45,608 nt of DNA. Origin: JBGQDM01 sp041495845. GTDB taxonomy: Bacteria; Acidobacteriota; Terriglobia; Terriglobales; Acidobacteriaceae. The translations under genes were made by a program, and so were the position numbers. A model generated the notes under the pieces. The model worked only from the letters and a program-made list of their open reading frames with translations, ran no database searches and had not been told where the DNA came from. Positions 29,994 to 38,767 of this stretch are shown in pieces. The stretch spans positions 1 through 45,608 of the forward strand of contig JBGQDM010000014.1 in assembly GCA_041495845.1 (NCBI GenBank), in the 5' to 3' direction. How positions within the stretch are numbered: position 1 is the first letter of the stretch; each line of letters begins with the position of its first letter.

Positions 29994-31456
29994 GAACGCG
30001 TATCGCCCGTCTGTCCATTGGGGTGTGCTAAGCGGACCCAAACCCGGTGGGCCGCTGCCTGCCAACGCGATCGGTTCGGCGTAGCCCAGGGCAGGACGGA
30101 GTTCACCGCCTGGAAGATCTCTTGCGCCAACTGTTTCCTGGGATCCGTGGCTTCGGTCCGCTGCCAGCCCTCCCGTCCCACCAGCCAGAGCAATGCGCCC
30201 AACAGCGCCGCAACACCGCCCAGTGCTGTGATCCACGTGCGCGGCGGGAAGTAACGGCGTTCCGGCAGATTGGCTTCGTCCAACAGCTTCACGCTGGGTG
30301 TTTCTTTCGCTTCCTGGACTTTGGCAATCTCACACTGCTGGGTCAGGGTCTCGAACACAACTTCTTGAATCCGTGCCCCGCGGTACAGGTCGGCATATTT
30401 CACCCCGAGCAAGGGAAGTTTGCGCAGCGACGGGTACAGCAGACCCGCAGCGGCACCACCTCTGCCCTCGGCCTGGCCCTTCTCGCCCGGGTCCTTCCCT
30501 TGGTCCTCGGTGGGGTCGCTGTTTCCCCCCAGTTTCTCGAGTTGCCGGCGCAATTCCGTTACCTGCGCCTGGGCGGCGCGCACGCGGACATTGTTGGGGG
30601 TATAGATCGCTTCCAGCGCCCGGCGTTGCGATTCTGCCACAATCAATTCTCCCTGCAGTGTGGCCGCTGCTTCGACCATGGCGCGTCCCTGTTCTTTGAC
30701 GTCGATGGTGGCGTTCTTACTGGAGAATTCACCTAACTCGCGCGCCGCCTGGTCAAGATTCTGTTTGACCGCGACCAGGCGCTCTTCCAGAAAGACCCGC
30801 TCCCGGTGCGCCGAAGAAGTCGAAAGCTCCGCCACCAGACGGTTCAACTCCTCCACATAGGCGGCCGCCAGCGCCCGGGCCCGCTCCGGATTGCGATCAC
30901 TCACCGTCAGGATGAGGATTCCACTCTTCCGGTCCTCGGAAACTCCGGTATTTTGCGCCAACTGTTCGCGGCCATCTTCGTCGAGTTGGACGTGATACAC
31001 CTGCTTCAGCTGGAAGCGGTCCACCAGGCGGTCCTCCACGGTTCGGCTCCGCAGAATGCCAATAAACAGCGATCCCGAACTCTTGACGCCGAGAACATCA
31101 CTGGCGATGGCCCCAGCCCCGCCACCCGATTTGGCGGTCAACGCGGCCAGCATCGCCATGCCACTGCTTGACGGGCGGTCGGGTGGCATCAACTGCAACG
31201 TCGATACATAGCGCGGGGGAACCAGGCAGGCAATCACCGCACCCACCAGCAGTCCGGCCGCGAGCGCCTTGCCCAGCCCAGTCCGGTGTGTCCACAGCAG
31301 GCGGGCGCGGGCCACCGCGTTTCCGGCCGTCGCCAAAGCGGGTCGCGATTCCTCCTCGCCTTCGAGACGTGCAATTTCGACGCTCATCGGTTCCACACTC
31401 GCGGGTTCCACGCTCGCCGGTTCGATGTTTAACGTCGCGCTCAGTGGCGAATTCAT
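29990..31456 (-). CDS. Wzz-type chain-length determinant without kinase domain
   Basis: This 488-residue protein has a first membrane span near 65-80 (LAAGLLVGAVIACLV), a long periplasmic coiled-coil part (residues about 160-330, with LVAVKQNLDQAARELGEF), and a second span near 425-445 (ALGGVAALLGALLWLVG). This is the polysaccharide co-polymerase architecture that sets chain length. No Walker A or Tyr-rich tail is seen, so it is not a BY-kinase. The cytoplasmic N-terminus has three five-residue units (EPASV, EPASV, EPMSV). It overlaps the genes on both sides by ATGA. Confidence 0.85.
   Translation of the reverse strand: MNSPLSATLNIEPASVEPASVEPMSVEIARLEGEEESRPALATAGNAVARARLLWTHRTGLGKALAAGLLVGAVIACLVPPRYVSTLQLMPPDRPSSSGMAMLAALTAKSGGGAGAIASDVLGVKSSGSLFIGILRSRTVEDRLVDRFQLKQVYHVQLDEDGREQLAQNTGVSEDRKSGILILTVSDRNPERARALAAAYVEELNRLVAELSTSSAHRERVFLEERLVAVKQNLDQAARELGEFSSKNATIDVKEQGRAMVEAAATLQGELIVAESQRRALEAIYTPNNVRVRAAQAQVTELRRQLEKLGGNSDPTEDQGKDPGEKGQAEGRGGAAAGLLYPSLRKLPLLGVKYADLYRGARIQEVVFETLTQQCEIAKVQEAKETPSVKLLDEANLPERRYFPPRTWITALGGVAALLGALLWLVGREGWQRTEATDPRKQLAQEIFQAVNSVLPWATPNRSRWQAAAHRVWVRLAHPNGQTGDTRS
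31380..31424 (-). repeat. Three tandem 15-bp units in the Wzz-like gene
   Basis: Units at 31380-31394, 31395-31409 and 31410-31424 encode EPxSV pentapeptides near the N-terminus of the Wzz-like protein. Such in-frame repeats can gain or lose units without breaking the gene. Confidence 0.75.
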
Positions 31457-33921
31457 CTGGCCTCGTGCGGAACGAAACCGACTTCTACCACCGCCACGCG
31501 GTTGCTTTGCGGGCGGGCAAACAGCAGCGGATAGCGGGAGATGTGTTCATACTGAAACTGGCTCTTCACATAGATCCCGCGGCGCAGATACAGTTCGTGA
31601 CGCACCCCGTAGTCCTGCCACGCCCCACCCTGGGGAATGAAATGCGGGCTCACCGTATTGTGCTTGTAGGTAAACTGCACCGTGTCTTGTGGGGAGAGCC
31701 AGTAGCGGAACTGCAACTGCACCGCCCGACCCATCCGACCGACGGTGTTGCCAATCAGATTGCCGGCGTTGGTGTACCCGTCACGATAGGTGTGGTTCCA
31801 GTAATTCAGGTCACCCCGATAGGCGTATCCCGGAGACTCCGTCGACGCCGCTTCCAGGTGCAAGTCGAGTTTGGGCAGCCGCGGAAAGTGGGTCACGTAA
31901 ATTCCGGGGCGGAACGGGTTCTTGGGCAGACTCTGGAAGGGCACAAAGTCATCGTCAGCGTACAAGTCGCCGTAGAAGACCAGATACTTTCGCAGCTTGG
32001 GCACCTCGTAGGTCCAATCGAAACTGGTATGGCTGTCCCCGGGAACCGAGTTGAGTTGTTGCCGGCGCTGTCCCAGGAAGCTGAACAGAAAATTTTCCGC
32101 GGTGAACGGCGTGCCCCCACGGCCCCCAATCGTCACCGTGCGCCCAAAACCTAATTCCAAATTGCGCAGCGGTTTGAAGTTGAGCTTATTGCCGTAGATA
32201 TAAGGCCGCGGAATATAGCTGTGCCCCTCCAGCCGCCCCATGAAGCTCTCCACTCGTGCCGGCCCCAGCGCTTTCAGGAAACCAGGAAAATGAATGCCGG
32301 ACTGGCTCAACCGCACCATGGTGACCGGTTCAATATTGTTGCTCCACAAGAACGATTCGCCCGGCCCCGACGCCCAGGACAGGCTCTGTTTGCCGAAGGA
32401 GAGTTGCCAGCCCTCTTTCAGGTTGAGGGCCACATATGCATCCAACCACCGCACCCGGTTGACGGAGGTGAAACTCGTGGCGTCGGGCGCCGGCACCAGG
32501 TCCGCGCTCGCGATGAAGTTGCGCACCGGTCCTGAGAGCGCCGGCGCTGCGGGTGCATGCTGAAATTCCGCTCGCACAAATAACGCCGCTGGCCCCACCG
32601 CCGCGCGAAAAACACCGCCGAGTTGCGCATTGCCGCCGCTCCGGAATGGACGGCCAAAGTCACTGGACAAGGTCTGTCCAAAGTGATCGCCGTCGGTCAG
32701 GACCGGTCCACTGACAGAAAGCCCGCGGGCATACACCGACTCCACGCGGGCCATGACATTGCGCTCACCATTCCACAACCCCAGTTCGTAGGCGAATTCC
32801 TCCCGCAGACGAGATTCCAAGCCAGCCAACTCGATCGCCGCACCGTCTCCGCGCTCGATCGCTTCGCCCGCCTGTTCGACCAGCTGGGCACACTCCATCC
32901 GCGTCCAAGGTTTCAAACCGGCGAACGCGGTTTCGACGTAACCGAAGCCGGCCAGCTTCTCGATAGCGGGATAGACCCAGCTGTCGAGGGGCACGGAAGT
33001 GGATCCCATGCGTCCTGGCGGGCGCGGCCCTGGCTCGGAGTCTTCGCGGAGATTGCCCCACGCCGCGCCGCCCAGTTCCGGATCGTGGCGGGCACGGAAA
33101 ATCTGCCGCCCCAAATACCAGCCCAGCGCGCTGCCGACCACCACATCGGAAGGAAAATGCTGCTTGCCGGTGACCCGGGTCAGCGTCACCGTCGAAGCCA
33201 GGCCGTAAGCCATCAGCTTCGTAAGTGGGCCAGGATATTCATGCGCCACAATGCTGGCCACCGACCACGCCAGCGCAGCATGTTCCGACGGAAACGAACT
33301 GCCGCCACCAAAGAACCGTCCTCGCCCGGCACTCTCCTCCGGGCGTTGCCTTCGCGATGCTTCCTTGAACGCATACGTAATCAGCGTGCTGTTCAGCGCC
33401 GCCTCTCCACTCAAGAAACCCGTTTCCCGCAGATGATCATTGTGGGTGACGCGGCCGAGAGCGTACGAACCAGCCGCGACGCCAACCAGTGAGAACACGG
33501 CAAAGTTGGAAACGTCCCGGCTGCGCTGCAACTGAGTGGCTGGAACCTGTCTTACCATCCAGCGGTCGCCCGCGAGCAGGGCGCTGGTGAAACCGGCAAA
33601 GGGCAGAAACGTTGTCAAGGTGGCGGGCTTCCGCAATTCTTGGGCACTACTCCAGAACTGCCGCTGGTCATCCGCCAGGTGGTGGAGAAAGGGCAGGAGC
33701 AAGTTGTTCTCCGGATCGAGACCCGGTTCGAGCCACGCGGAACGAACCTCGGCTTTCGGCGAGCGCATCGAGTCCAGCTTGCTGATTCCCGGTGGTCGAT
33801 CGAGCGGCTGCATCCCTGGGCCGGAGCTGGTTTGGGCAACAACGTCCCCAGCACTCAGCAGTAGCACAGCAACCCAGAGCGGCCGCCACCACGTCGCCAT
33901 CAAACCCGCGATCAAACCCAT
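31453..33921 (-). CDS. PAP2-phosphatase / Wzi-like outer-membrane barrel fusion
   Basis: This 822-residue protein starts at ATG 33921, or at 33900 (MATWWRPLWVAVLLL); both give a signal peptide ending VVAQ. Residues about 60-270 carry the acid-phosphatase PAP2 triad: KEASRRQRP near 186, SFPSEH near 209 and TRVTGKQHFPSD near 247-258. From about 290 the protein resembles Wzi, the capsule-anchoring barrel: an alpha-helical start (DSWVYPAIEKLAGFGYVE), then many amphipathic strands and ELGFGRTVTIGG. The C-terminal end (VVEVGFVPHEAR) resembles a terminal strand. The fusion places a phosphatase in the periplasm next to the barrel that holds surface polysaccharide. Candidate substrates are undecaprenyl-PP, lipid A or a phosphate on the polymer. 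It overlaps the Wzz-like gene by ATGA. Confidence 0.85.
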   Translation of the reverse strand: MGLIAGLMATWWRPLWVAVLLLSAGDVVAQTSSGPGMQPLDRPPGISKLDSMRSPKAEVRSAWLEPGLDPENNLLLPFLHHLADDQRQFWSSAQELRKPATLTTFLPFAGFTSALLAGDRWMVRQVPATQLQRSRDVSNFAVFSLVGVAAGSYALGRVTHNDHLRETGFLSGEAALNSTLITYAFKEASRRQRPEESAGRGRFFGGGSSFPSEHAALAWSVASIVAHEYPGPLTKLMAYGLASTVTLTRVTGKQHFPSDVVVGSALGWYLGRQIFRARHDPELGGAAWGNLREDSEPGPRPPGRMGSTSVPLDSWVYPAIEKLAGFGYVETAFAGLKPWTRMECAQLVEQAGEAIERGDGAAIELAGLESRLREEFAYELGLWNGERNVMARVESVYARGLSVSGPVLTDGDHFGQTLSSDFGRPFRSGGNAQLGGVFRAAVGPAALFVRAEFQHAPAAPALSGPVRNFIASADLVPAPDATSFTSVNRVRWLDAYVALNLKEGWQLSFGKQSLSWASGPGESFLWSNNIEPVTMVRLSQSGIHFPGFLKALGPARVESFMGRLEGHSYIPRPYIYGNKLNFKPLRNLELGFGRTVTIGGRGGTPFTAENFLFSFLGQRRQQLNSVPGDSHTSFDWTYEVPKLRKYLVFYGDLYADDDFVPFQSLPKNPFRPGIYVTHFPRLPKLDLHLEAASTESPGYAYRGDLNYWNHTYRDGYTNAGNLIGNTVGRMGRAVQLQFRYWLSPQDTVQFTYKHNTVSPHFIPQGGAWQDYGVRHELYLRRGIYVKSQFQYEHISRYPLLFARPQSNRVAVVEVGFVPHEAR

Positions 33922-33929
33922 CCGGATGC

Positions 33930-36900
33930 TCAAAAAGTCTTGCCCAGGCTGACCGAAAGTGCCACTGCCTGCAGCAACTGCGCGACCTGCAAGGTGTTTC
34001 TCCACTTGGTGGTGCCCGCAAACGCTTTTTCCGGCACCACCACCATGTCTCCGGGCTGCAATTGGGCGCTGCCCGCTCCGCCGGTAAACAGCCCGCCCGC
34101 TCCACCCACCACCGAGCCATCCGCGCGAATTACGAAGATGGCTTTCTGGTTGGCCATATTGGTCGGGCCGCCTGCCTGCCGGAGGTACCAACCCGCGTTT
34201 TTTCCCGGCTTGAAGCTCACCGCAGTCGGGTTATAGACCGCTCCATCGACCATCACCAAGCTCGGGTGCTTGGGCACGTAGAAGACATCGCCGGCTCGCA
34301 CCTCGATGTCGGCCGGAGTATTGGCCCAGCGTTTCACGTCCTTCGAAACTCGGACCACCAGCCGGCCGCTCGGCGGGGTGTTCTTCAGTCTCTCCATCAC
34401 CCGTTGCCACTGCAGCAGAGAAGCCTCTTTGACGCTTTTGTCGTCAGGGTTCGAGTCTGGGATTGCCTGCAGAGCCGTTCCATCGTCCTGAACTTCACGA
34501 ATGAGCACGGTACGATTACTTTCCTCAATCGCTCTGACCTGCGCCCGCTCGAAAACGATACCGTAGGGATAGGCATCATTCTGCCAGCCTCCGGCCCGAG
34601 CCAGAATCGAACTCAAGCGCTCCCCGGCGTGAATGCCATAGGTTCCGGGATGACCCACTTCACCCTTGACCTCAATGGTGGCGCCCACATCATTCCAACC
34701 ACCCAGCTGCCGGATGGTGAGAACGTCGCCGTCGTGCAGCCGGACATCGGTGTCGGGCCCGCCCGCCAACGCCTTCGCAATGGGGACTTCCAGAGTCTCC
34801 CCGGTCACGTTCTTGTGGTGCTCCACCTCATATCGCGTCAGGTCCGCCATCTCGGTGTATGCCCCGCGCTTGAATCCGCCCGCAACGCGGACCAACTCTG
34901 CCGCCGTCATGCCTTCCCCCAGCGCATACTTTCCCGGGCGCGCCACTTCGCCCTCGATTTTCACCGCCGCTGGATCCACCTGGTTCAAGCTGCGGTGGAT
35001 AAAGACGCGGTCCGCGGGCTCGAGAAGAATGTTGTTATTGCCATCGCCGGCGAGCGCTTTGCTGAGATTGACGCTCAATACTTTGAGTTTGCCATCGGGC
35101 GTCTTGCGGAAGACCTGAGCATCGTCCACCTGGGCATCGAGCGTGGTGCCGCCGGCCAGATAGACCGCATCGCGAAGGTAGGTGGCGCCATTGGTCAGAT
35201 GGTCTCCGGGATCGCGAACTTCGCCGTCCACGGTGATCAGCGGCGGGTCTTCAAAGTCGTAACGCCCAAACACGCGGACCGTATCAAACGGTTGGAGCAG
35301 CAATGCCTGCCCTTGGCCCGCCAAAGCCTCCCGCAGATTGAACGCGAGCACGGTCGGGCGGTAGTCGGGCGGATTGAGGCGAAGAATCTCGGCATGTTTT
35401 TCATAGGGCTCAGGCAGAAGGTCAGCGTAGGACCGGATGAGATCGGTGACCTTCATGCCGTCACGGTAGGCCAGCTTGCCCGGCTGGACCACATGGCCGT
35501 CGAGATACACCGTCTTGTCGGCGTAGGCCACGATGGGAGAAATCTTGATCTGGTCGCCATCCTGCACCTGAAAATCTTCGAGCGCCGTGGTGACCGCTGC
35601 CTGGTTGTTGTCTTCCGGAACCTCGAGCCGCAACATGGTACGGCCCAGATGGGCCTGAATGCGCTCCACGTCGACGTGGCGCAGCGTGCCCGAATGCAAC
35701 ACGCCGCCTGCCAGTTCCAGCACTTCGGCCAGATTTTTCTCCCCCTTGATTTCATACACCGCCGGCCGCCGCACCATGCCTTCCACCGTCACCTCGGCAC
35801 CGAGAGGAGGGACCAGAATGGTGTCGCCCGGCTGCAATCCTTGCAGACCGGAGCGAACTCCATGCAACAGCAAGTCGTAGACATCCACTTCCTGGAGCAG
35901 CAGTTTTCCCCGAAAGTGCCGCAACGTGCGCAGGGAGCCACGCCCGGTGGGACCGCCCGCCAGGTAGAGAGCATTCAACGGCGTCGAGAGGGAACTCACG
36001 TCGTAGGCGCCGGGGCGTTCCACATCCCCCACCACATACACCCGCACCGTCCGCAGCCGGGACAGCGACACATCGGCTTCCACATCACGAAACTGTGTGC
36101 GCAGCGTTTTCTGCACCAGACGCTGCACCTCGCCCAAACTTCGTCCCGCAACTTCGACCACGCCCGCTTCCGGCAAGGCCACTCGTCCTTCGCGGTCGAC
36201 CACGCGTTCGAGCCGTTGCGAAACTCCGCCCCAAAGTTCGATGTTCACGCTGTCGCCCGGCCCCAGAACATATTCCGGGCCCACCGGCATGTCCATGGGC
36301 AGGTCCTCGGAGTTGCCGGTGCCATTCCGAAACACATCCGCGCCAAAGCGCTCGAGCACCGCCGGGCGCTTGGAGTACTGCGAGTACAGGTCATAGAGAG
36401 CGGGGACGTCGGCGTAGGGGTTGGGCCGATGCCGTAGGCCATGCGGGTCGAGCTGCATCTCGGCTCTGCCCAATCCGGTCGGCTGCTGTTCCGCACCTGA
36501 CGTTCGGCGGTTCCGGGGGAGATCGTGGCCCGGCGTCGGAGGCCAGGAGGAAGCAGAACTCTGACCTCGCCCGCCCGCGGCGTACCGGTCTCTCTCACCC
36601 AGGCTCAAGTCGGGGACATTCAACGAAGCCTGGTTCATCCCCGGGCGCGATGGCAGCAAGGGCTCCTCTGGACCGAGGCGGGGCACATTGGGAGACGCGT
36701 TGGTCAGTCCTTCATTGCTTTCGTCCGCAAACGGTTGAGTTTCGGCCCGATCGAGCTGTCGGCGTCGCTCTCGCGCCGGCACCGGGTCCTGGTCCTGCGG
36801 AACGCCTGGCGCCGGTGGAGTGGGTGCCGCCTCCGGGGCCGTCTCGCGCGGAGAGAGTGCACGCGGCAGGTTGGATTCCAGTGCGCCTTCGTGCTTTGAC

Positions 36901-37403
36901 CAGTACGCGCCTTCCTGATTTTCGGCGGCAGTGTTTTGCGTGCTCCGGAATGCTTCCTTTTCCACCACGCGCCCGCGTTTCAGTTCGTCCTCGGTGGGCT
37001 TGGCGCGAATGTAGTAACGAGTTTCGATTTCGTGAGTGATCAGCACCCGAACACTGGCGTCGGCCTGCACCAGGCGAAAGAGCGAATCGTCATCCAGGTC
37101 CCTGGGATCGACCAATCGGCCCTGCTGATACGCCTGGCGAACCAGCGCGCGCTTGGCCTGCAGCAGCAGACCAGGCTCCTGGCGAAGCAAGCCGATAATG
37201 GTGTCCGCAGAAAGTGCCACCAATTCTTGGGCATGCTGTTCGGCGCGCGAGCTTTCACGGTCGACGGCGCGGCTACGATTCGGCTCCCCGGAGGGGGTGG
37301 GGCCGGTTTGTGCGCTGGCCAGAGCAGCGCAGAAGATAACGGAGACAATCATCCCCACCGCGAGGCTTACCTTCTTGCCAAGGTCCTGTTGCCGGGTGCT
37401 CAT
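33930..37403 (-). CDS. Polysaccharide export protein with seven SLBB repeats
   Basis: This 1,157-residue protein starts at ATG 37403 with GGAGGA 9 bases upstream. The signal peptide ends ALASA-Q and lacks a lipobox, so this is not a Wza-type lipoprotein. Residues about 120-330 are low-complexity and Pro/Arg-rich. A polysaccharide-export domain (GPGDSVNIELWGG, near 395) is followed by seven SLBB-type units with the pattern V-x-G-x-V-x2-P-G...AGG, starting near 454, 537, 632, 723, 814, 909 and 1049. Typical Wza has two. It is expected to form the periplasmic/outer-membrane export conduit and to work with the Wzz-like and PAP2-Wzi proteins that follow. It is 72 bases downstream of the antiterminator gene. 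Confidence 0.88.
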   Translation of the reverse strand: MSTRQQDLGKKVSLAVGMIVSVIFCAALASAQTGPTPSGEPNRSRAVDRESSRAEQHAQELVALSADTIIGLLRQEPGLLLQAKRALVRQAYQQGRLVDPRDLDDDSLFRLVQADASVRVLITHEIETRYYIRAKPTEDELKRGRVVEKEAFRSTQNTAAENQEGAYWSKHEGALESNLPRALSPRETAPEAAPTPPAPGVPQDQDPVPARERRRQLDRAETQPFADESNEGLTNASPNVPRLGPEEPLLPSRPGMNQASLNVPDLSLGERDRYAAGGRGQSSASSWPPTPGHDLPRNRRTSGAEQQPTGLGRAEMQLDPHGLRHRPNPYADVPALYDLYSQYSKRPAVLERFGADVFRNGTGNSEDLPMDMPVGPEYVLGPGDSVNIELWGGVSQRLERVVDREGRVALPEAGVVEVAGRSLGEVQRLVQKTLRTQFRDVEADVSLSRLRTVRVYVVGDVERPGAYDVSSLSTPLNALYLAGGPTGRGSLRTLRHFRGKLLLQEVDVYDLLLHGVRSGLQGLQPGDTILVPPLGAEVTVEGMVRRPAVYEIKGEKNLAEVLELAGGVLHSGTLRHVDVERIQAHLGRTMLRLEVPEDNNQAAVTTALEDFQVQDGDQIKISPIVAYADKTVYLDGHVVQPGKLAYRDGMKVTDLIRSYADLLPEPYEKHAEILRLNPPDYRPTVLAFNLREALAGQGQALLLQPFDTVRVFGRYDFEDPPLITVDGEVRDPGDHLTNGATYLRDAVYLAGGTTLDAQVDDAQVFRKTPDGKLKVLSVNLSKALAGDGNNNILLEPADRVFIHRSLNQVDPAAVKIEGEVARPGKYALGEGMTAAELVRVAGGFKRGAYTEMADLTRYEVEHHKNVTGETLEVPIAKALAGGPDTDVRLHDGDVLTIRQLGGWNDVGATIEVKGEVGHPGTYGIHAGERLSSILARAGGWQNDAYPYGIVFERAQVRAIEESNRTVLIREVQDDGTALQAIPDSNPDDKSVKEASLLQWQRVMERLKNTPPSGRLVVRVSKDVKRWANTPADIEVRAGDVFYVPKHPSLVMVDGAVYNPTAVSFKPGKNAGWYLRQAGGPTNMANQKAIFVIRADGSVVGGAGGLFTGGAGSAQLQPGDMVVVPEKAFAGTTKWRNTLQVAQLLQAVALSVSLGKTF

Positions 37404-37475
37404 GAAATTTCTGTCCTCCAGAAAATCGCGAGACGCAAGAACACCAGAGATGAACGGAATCACGCGGTCACGGTA

Positions 37476-38045
37476 CTACCGCACGCTTTCGAGGTCGGCA
37501 GCGTCCACCTCGATGGCCACCGAGCGCATCAGCAAATCAATGGAGAGAACCACTCGAAGCCGGTCTTTCTTCCGCACCAGGATGCCCTCGGTGCCAGCCA
37601 TCGGCCCGTGGGCGATGCGCACCCGTCGCCCCACCTTCAGGTAGGGATAGGGTTCGCCGTAGATCTGGTGGGCGAGGCCGTGACGCAGGGCATCGATCTC
37701 TTTCTCCGGCAATGGGGTGGGCTGACCGCGAGAACTTACCAGGTGCACCACGCTTGGCAACTGCAAAACCGGCAGCCGGTCACGCCAAGCCATGCGCACA
37801 AAGACATAGCCTGGAAAAAGTGCCAGTTCCAACTCTTTGCGCCGGTCTTTCCAGCGCCGCACACTGCGATACAACGGCAGAAAACAGTCCATCCGCCGCT
37901 CCGTCAGTTGCTGCGCCACCCGTTTCTCGTGGTGCACCCAGGTATAGACGGCATACCAGCAAATCCCTTCTTGGAGACACGCGGAGGACGCAGCCACCGC
38001 TGCTTCTCGCACCACCGTCGGACTCTCTGCACTGGTTGTGATCAT
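37476..38045 (-). CDS. NusG-paralogue transcription antiterminator (UpxY/RfaH/LoaP type)
   Basis: This 189-residue protein has a NusG N-terminal domain (WYAVYTWVHHEKRVAQQL, then FPGYVFVRM) and a KOW domain (GRRVRIAHGPMAGTEG and later hydrophobic strands). The first 28 residues are an extra, Ala/Ser-rich tail. Specialised NusG paralogues at the head of surface-polysaccharide operons bind RNA polymerase at a leader sequence and keep it from terminating across the long operon. Its position as the first gene of a 21.6-kb unit fits exactly that job. AAGG lies three bases before the start. The leader region is at 38046-38767. Confidence 0.9.
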   Translation of the reverse strand: MITTSAESPTVVREAAVAASSACLQEGICWYAVYTWVHHEKRVAQQLTERRMDCFLPLYRSVRRWKDRRKELELALFPGYVFVRMAWRDRLPVLQLPSVVHLVSSRGQPTPLPEKEIDALRHGLAHQIYGEPYPYLKVGRRVRIAHGPMAGTEGILVRKKDRLRVVLSIDLLMRSVAIEVDAADLESVR

Positions 38046-38767
38046 GCCCTTGTCAGACGTGGCTTCGCCACCTTAGCTACATTGGGACATCCAAATAAAC
38101 CGTTCCTGATCATTCGCTTGCGTACCGCAGAAAGCTGAAAAGCTGATTCGGCTTGAGCCCTGCGCTGGCGCCGGACGCGGCTGGACCGACTACTTTGTTC
38201 CGGCCATGCAACCCATGCCCTGGCCACCTTCCGGAAATGTTCCAGCAGGTAGCCAGCCAGCCGGATCAGAACTATGTCTATCTCGCCCGCATCTATGCCC
38301 ATCGGCATTCCGTTCCGTCCGATCAACTCGCGCGGCCTGCGATCTCGCATCTTCTGTACCCAGGACAATCGATTCGCATGGATTAGATGGGTCGCCTCGC
38401 TGCCACTCCCGAAGTGCCGCGGTCTGGCCCTCCGCGTTCGCCCCATTCCCAAAAGAGGAGAAGAAATGCGCTTGATCCCCGGCGAACGCCTCTGCCTGCC
38501 TCGACCAACCACCCATCATGTCGGCCGTTTCCCCCCACTACCCAGCAATTTCTCAACCGCTGCCTAGGACTTCCAGGTTTGCAGGGCCTGTTTTGCTTTC
38601 GGAACAGCAGTGCCATCTTGGGAATGAGGAACGAGAGGGTAAGGGAGGCCACCCCAGCTGGTCGTGCTCGGGTGGAATGTTGGACGCGGCGGAAAGGGAT
38701 GACGGAGATCTTCCGTCTGAGTGTGCTCAACCGCAGGTCGCACCAAGGGTGGAGCTGACGCGCCAGG
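38046..38767. other. 722-bp leader/spacer upstream of the polysaccharide locus
   Basis: No gene here is secure. On the minus strand, a frame ending at 38042 overlaps the antiterminator start as ATGA and contains a protein-like stretch (GIDAGEIDIVLIRLAGYLL), but its last 40 codons lose the GC-rich third positions. On the plus strand, the opposite frame 38153-38386 reads QNYVYLARIYAHRHSVPSDQ and starts only at TTG. A 33-codon frame at 38466-38567 has a good ribosome-binding site (GAGGAG). A tandem 8-bp repeat AAAGCTGA occurs at 38131-38146. No clear promoter was found. The region is the natural place for the operon promoter and the antiterminator recruitment site. Confidence 0.5.

Noticed and set aside
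28561..30018. A 485-codon minus-strand frame overlapping the flippase
   Set aside because: It is Gly/Arg/Ala-rich with no membrane spans or motifs, and is a frame shadow of the Wzx-like gene, whose ATGA junction and hydrophobic pattern are convincing.
33792..36437. An 881-codon plus-strand frame opposite the SLBB gene
   Set aside because: It is an antisense shadow of a GC-rich coding region; the sense strand has repeated SLBB motifs.
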